Positions 59,369-64,000 of a DNA stretch of 64,000 nucleotides are shown here, one piece after another. The stretch spans positions 3,322,183-3,386,182 of the forward strand of contig JASXTE010000002.1 in the NCBI GenBank assembly GCA_030280995.1. Reading direction: 5' to 3'. The stretch is from Hemileia vastatrix. Its lineage: Eukaryota; Basidiomycota; Pucciniomycetes; Pucciniales; Zaghouaniaceae. Below the pieces are notes generated by a model. That model was given only the letters and a program-made list of their open reading frames with translations, searched no databases and had not been told where the DNA came from. Position numbers and translations under genes: made by a program. Positions within the stretch are counted from its first letter, which is position 1; each line of letters begins with the position of its first letter.

Positions 59369-61979
59369 CTAGTACTGATTTGAAACATGCCGATTACCAC
59401 CGGAAGGACTTATCAGCGGTCCCTTCAAAAACTCCCGACGTTTACGAACAGCTTCTTCTCGACTCAACCTCACAGCTTCTTCCCAATCTTTTTCAATAGT
59501 TTTTTGACTATCTTTAGCTTCTTCTTCCTCAATAACAGCGGAGGTGTTATCCTTTTCTTTTGTTTTACCTTTTTTAGGTGCTTCATAAGAGCTCCTCGAA
59601 GTCCGCTTTGGCAAAGATGAAAAATCAGAACGTCCTGTCTGAGTTCCTTCAGCGTCAAACTCTTGCTTGATGAGATGACGAATGGACGATGCTTCACGAA
59701 AAGATTTGAGGCTACTAGCCTGGCGTCTCGTAGGTATAGCTTGCTTATGCTTATCTTGAGAATTCTTATCTAAAGATAGATTATCATTGAACGTAGTCTT
59801 ACGATTCGTTGGTGAAAACCAGACCAAGGTCCAACATTCTTCATAAATTCGATAAAGATTCCAAAGCCATAATATGCTGAAAATTCCAAAGCTAAAAGTA
59901 AGGTTTAAGACTACAAATATGTGCGGCAGCCGAGCTGGTGGGTCGCAGGCTAGTTCGAGTATGTGAAGAGTTAACATGAAGACATAGGAGATTAAAATGA
60001 GTGGCTTAATGAATGGATTGAGAGGCGTTGATCCAGCGAAGTTCATGTAGGTTGAAAAGCACATCATCACGAAGTATTGATATTCTAAACCGTCCCGCTT
60101 GAGCAGTGGCCACATGCTATCATTACACAAGAAGATGATATAGTTTGAATTAATATTTCTCGTGACAAATTAGAAATAAAGAGTGATGAAGGAATAAACG
60201 ACCGAAAATTACCTGAATAAAGCCACCGAAGAAAACAAATTAACCAGTTGAGTGTCCCACTGAGAGCGATTGAAGTCGACTTCAGTTCCTATTGGCCTTG
60301 TGATAATCATCATGGCTGGCAACAGGGGCAGGAGAATTGATTTTTCGTGAACTTGAAAAGAGAACAGGTAGAAGCTTAATGATGAATGAAATAATGTATA
60401 GGGCAGCAATGTGACAGTTTTTGGAATTGAAGCCGGTGAAGTGCAGTGAAGTTTTCGACTGGTCCAAATCATCAATCCAATCGATGGAAGGAAGGCTAGT
60501 GCGGTTGTGAGCAACGCCAAGCGGGCTAAAGTAGGAATACTAGCCAGTGTTCTGATTTTGATGAATTGATTCATGGCACACCAAAAATTAGAAACTTTGT
60601 CTTCAAAAAGTCCTCGAGAAAGCGGAAAGATACGAGAAATAGATTCAAAAATTGTCGCTGGAAAGGGCGCATAAAATATGAAGGGGGAGAAAACGACAAT
60701 CAAAACCAAAGGCGAAACAGCGGCTAGCTTAACAAACAATATTGTGCCTGCTGGTGACCCAAGATAGAGACACTTGCCAAGCAAGTACGCAAAACTAGAA
60801 TGGACAAAAAAAGGTTACCCGTCACATAAAGTGATTAATCAATTATTGTATCTAGACAAAAGAAAGATGAAAATCAAAGGGAAAATTCTTTTAAAAGAAT
60901 GCACACACACATGGCAGGCGCATAATAAAGAGCCATCTGTTTGAAACCCAAGCTGCACACAAACAAACCAGCTCCCAAAAGATCAGAACCGCAATGAAAA
61001 GCAGTTACAGCAGCCAGACTAAGTGCAAGCATGACAGAATTATATTGAAAGTGACCATTGTCGATCAGAATTAAGTTAGGATTCAAAAGACAGAAAAAAC
61101 TAGAGCCCAGAATAAGTTTGATCGAAGACTGGCGTTTGAAAAAGGCTTGTAATGCAGACATGAAAGACATGCCATGGTGGTAAACAACAATGTGATAGAC
61201 AAAAACAATTGGGATCCAGAGAACTATTTCACTCAGAAGCACGGAAGATCTTTGGAAATTTTTGAGGAGTTCATGGAGGTCTCCCCAACCAGATTTTGAT
61301 GAGAGGTCTGGTGGCCGGAGACCGACGATAGCTGGATGGACCCATCGAGCTAAGTAGGCCAAAAGTAGTGAATGATAGGCTGATAAAGGAGGATAATCAA
61401 GAGGCCAATCTTATGAGGTGTTAAGGGTATATAGATCATAAATCATAAGCCAAGAAAAAAAAAAAAAAGATGATGATGATGATGATGATGATGAGTTGCG
61501 GGTAGTGAAGACACGACAAACAGAGTGGTGATAAACGGACAATCATGATCATAGCGATACCACTCCTTAACATTCTTGAGTAAGGTTAAAGCCATCCAAT
61601 GCCTTTGGGCTTCCAGATCGCCAAAGGTGGGTCCATCTCCAAAGCCACTGTAGCCCCCCAGGCCGATGAGCCACTTGAGTAAGAGAACGATGCTGATGAG
61701 AATGAAGAGGATAGAGGATAGAGAGGATATGTGTTGGATTAAAAAGTTGAACAAGTTGTCAAAAGGTTCAAGATGAGAAGGATTGAGAGGCCGAGAGGGA
61801 GTAGAGTTTTGGTATAAGATGGATAGAGGGACATGATTCAGTTTAGAAGTGTCTGTGTGCGAAACAAGAGAGAGAGAGCGATCTTTATGACCCGTATCGA
61901 GGGCGTTGAGATTTGCAGAAGTGAGTGGAGAAGATGAAGGCTTGAGGGAACGCGTTCTGCGGCGGGGCGTGAAATGCAT
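59369..61979 (-). CDS. ALG6: Dolichyl-P-Glc:Man9GlcNAc2-PP-Dol alpha-1,3-glucosyltransferase, 755 aa
   Basis: Exons 61979-61541, 61409-60911, 60794-60213 and 60116-59369; introns 131, 116 and 96 bp, GT-AG, frame continuous. The ER membrane enzyme adds the first glucose to the lipid-linked N-glycan precursor. Family blocks: FGDLEAQRHWM (about 119-129; the Asp corresponds to the proposed catalytic base), then YWPLDYPPLSAYHS across intron 1, LILIDNGHFQYNSVMLAL, FKQMALYYAPA, LLGKCLYL across intron 2, FPLSRGLFEDKVSNFWC, FSFQVHEKSILLPLLP, and SMWPLLKRDGLEYQ across intron 3. These fit ALG6 better than ALG8 (ALG6-type EAQRHWM and LLKRDGL). About ten hydrophobic segments are seen. Odd: a polar tail of about 149 residues after TLVWF, rich in Lys/Glu, longer than in yeast; its last part is duplicated at 51853-52049. 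Intron 1 contains an (ATC)n run. Confidence 0.95.
61469..61494. repeat. (TGA/ATC)n microsatellite in ALG6 intron 1
   Basis: About eight GAT units next to an A-run, inside the 131-bp first intron of ALG6. If read through it would encode polyhistidine, which explains the spurious extension of the first exon's open frame. Confidence 0.8.
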
Positions 61980-64000
61980 GGGATCAAAAAAATTTCAAGT
62001 TGAATTTGCGCGCGTGGCGGCCGAGGCCATCTTGCATATGCATCCCACTCCATATCCAGTATCGGCTGCCATAATGCATCCAAATCCCCTACCACTCTTT
62101 TTGTGTCGTGCTGTCCATGGTTTTCACGTTCTGGGTAATCCTATGAAATGGAATCCTTGGTCTTGCCTTCCTCACTCTCAAGTTGGGCCAAGGACTGCTG
62201 TCAGCATCTTACTCTCTGACCGCCCTGTATGTATTATGGTGGGGTGGTCCTTATTTTGTGCTGGGTGAAAGTCTCCGGACACAAGCACCAATCTTCTTCT
62301 TCAAAGACTCGTCATTCAGCACTCCACACCATCCTGACATCTGTATCCCCTTGGTCCTGTGTCCTTTCTAATTCACTCCCTGAAATAGGGCCTCATCTAA
62401 GACTTGTTGTGTTGGAGCCAGTGTAATTTAGTTAGGCCAGTGTCCAATGGTTTTTTGCGGATTCATGTCAAGTATGGCATATACTGTAGAGAGCGAGAGT
62501 TGGGGAAAGTCTTCCTAAATGGGTTCTTGTTGTTTGGCGGGCTTTTGGCTCATGCAAGCAATGTTCTCGCCGAAGTCTTTTTTCAAGAAGTTGATTGGCT
62601 TTCAAATGTTTCCAGCTTGTTGCACGTGCCCTTCTTTTTTTTCCCTTTGGGTCTGCTCTTGTTTTTTCAATCCATTGCTGACTTTTCAAAGTTGGCAATC
62701 ACAAGCTCAACCGTGATATGTTGAGAGGCGAAGAAAATCAGTGGATTTTTTAACTGGTTGAGCCACTCCATCCTGTGGTGCAAGCACATTGTGTTTGGTA
62801 CATTTGACTGTGATCAAGATGTGGTTAAATAGAGATGCAGTGAAGACAAGCGTAAGAGTGCATGGCTTGATCTTAGCCAGAGAGCTGGGAAATTTGGGAG
62901 TGCTTAGTCATTTTTTATAGTCATGCGGTCACCTCTTTCATTAGAAGGAGATAACTTGATGGAGCTTACTCTGGTCACCAACTTGATGAATTTGGATGGT
63001 TATTTATCTTTCTGATAGGGTTATTTTTCAAAAGGTTATTCTAACTTTGACTGATCGCTCCATTTCTCTTGGCTCTTTTATTATTTCCTTCAAAAAAAAA
63101 AACATCACATAACTGAGCAAAGAGAGAAGATGTTTGTCAGCTGGAGGAAAGAATTATCTTAGAAAATGACCATGATTGCAGCTGGTGGGTGGGATTATAA
63201 GACTGGCAATGATAGATTACCTGAATTTCTTCACCTGATCACGGCTTTTGTCATGAGTAGGATGAAATTTATTTTTCTGAGCCAGTCTTTGAGATTGGGA
63301 TGGATGGTTTCTGCAAGCAAAGAATTGACGGTTAGTGTAGTTAAAGTTAGTGAGGTGAGCTTTATATATATATATATATTTTATATTTTTATTTCTTACA
63401 ATCAAGAAAGAAATAATTAAATTGTTCAATGTAAAAAGAAAACAAAGTGCTGGTTTCGGGATAGTTCTCTGGAGTAGAGTTCCCAATATCTTGCTGCTTC
63501 CCTAATAATTTGCCTCTATCCCATTAGTTCACGTACATTTCCTCCCCTCTTCCTTTGTGCCCCTTCTAATTGCCATTAGTCCTATCAATTGTTCTCCCTC
63601 AAGCTTTTTGTACCTAGTTATTTTCCCATTCTTTATGCCTTTTCCTTCAATGCCCCTTGCTGGGTGAGATTGTAAGAAATTAAAAAAAAATATTAATTTA
63701 TTAAATAAAATACTTAATATGAATTACTAATATAAACAATTTAATTATAAGTAGAAATGTATTTACAACTACAAAAAACTAACTATAAAGATTTCACCAT
63801 GCGCACTACTTTTATGTGACTTGTTTGAAATGCGCATGATACTTGAATGCTTTTCTTTTATGGCATTTAAGATAACTACTTATAACTTTAACTTTCTCAC
63901 ACTCCCATATACAATTGTCCCCTTTTACTCTTTTTGCTATTACTTTTCCTAAGTCCCTAGCCTTATGTTCATTATTCATTCTTCTGTTAAGCTCAAAATG
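61980..64000. other. Upstream flank of ALG6, no gene recognised
   Basis: The first few hundred bases are GC-richer and should contain the ALG6 promoter. At 62100-62370 and 62400-62725 open frames exist on both strands (for example a hydrophobic plus frame and a basic minus frame at 62698-62468), but none shows a family motif or consistent splice structure. From about 63360 the DNA becomes AT-rich with a TATATA run. It may include remnants of mobile elements. Confidence 0.45.

Overview
The window is eukaryotic and fungal. It is AT-rich, has spliced genes with short GT-AG introns (66-166 bp), and is mostly nested, decayed transposable elements. The mix of host genes and elements suggests a basidiomycete with a TE-bloated, low-GC genome. 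A rust fungus (Pucciniales) is my best guess: the PIF/Harbinger-type nuclease, Tet-like oxygenase and SAM-like passenger protein look like families I know from rusts. That taxonomic call is inference.

Three host genes can be assembled exon by exon, all on the minus strand: an M50B-type membrane zinc metalloprotease (9084-11311, 8 exons, 535 aa), a methylthioribulose-1-phosphate dehydratase of the methionine salvage pathway (27619-29086, 8 exons, 234 aa), and the ER glucosyltransferase ALG6 (59369-61979, 4 exons, 755 aa). Pieces of two more possible genes lie at 26470-27584.

Layout: 1-815 is an array of about a dozen different hairpins. 815-9080 is AT-rich DNA without recognisable genes. 9084-11311 is the protease gene. 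12383-25300 is a truncated Harbinger-like element, split by a 9.4-kb Ty3/chromovirus retrotransposon (14226-23620, TSD ACCCT) that itself carries an inverted solo LTR. 25305-26465 is a 1.1-kb AT-rich repeat. 26470-29086 is a small gene-bearing island. 29906-46315 is a Ty3 fragment and a Ty1/copia element; the copia element is split by a 6.9-kb Harbinger-like element and by another copy of the 1.1-kb repeat, and part of that nest is repeated as a 5,320-bp tandem duplication (34645-39964, 39965-45284). 46335-51604 is a decayed minus-strand Ty3 element. 51853-52049 is a stray copy of the ALG6 3' coding end, abutting a 1.8-kb T-rich tract (52050-53823). 53973-58647 is a 4.7-kb Tc1/mariner-type element with about 200-bp TIRs, a DD34E transposase remnant and a second passenger gene on the opposite strand. 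ALG6 and unrecognised flank follow.

The most interesting systems are two composite DNA transposons. The Harbinger-like element appears to carry a Tet/JBP-like 2OG-Fe(II) dioxygenase and a Myb/SANT-like coiled-coil protein along with its DDE nuclease. The Tc1-like element carries the same leader exon, start codon and splice donor inside both TIRs, so two convergent genes would share one 5' end, and one of them has a tandemly amplified 126-bp phase-symmetric exon.
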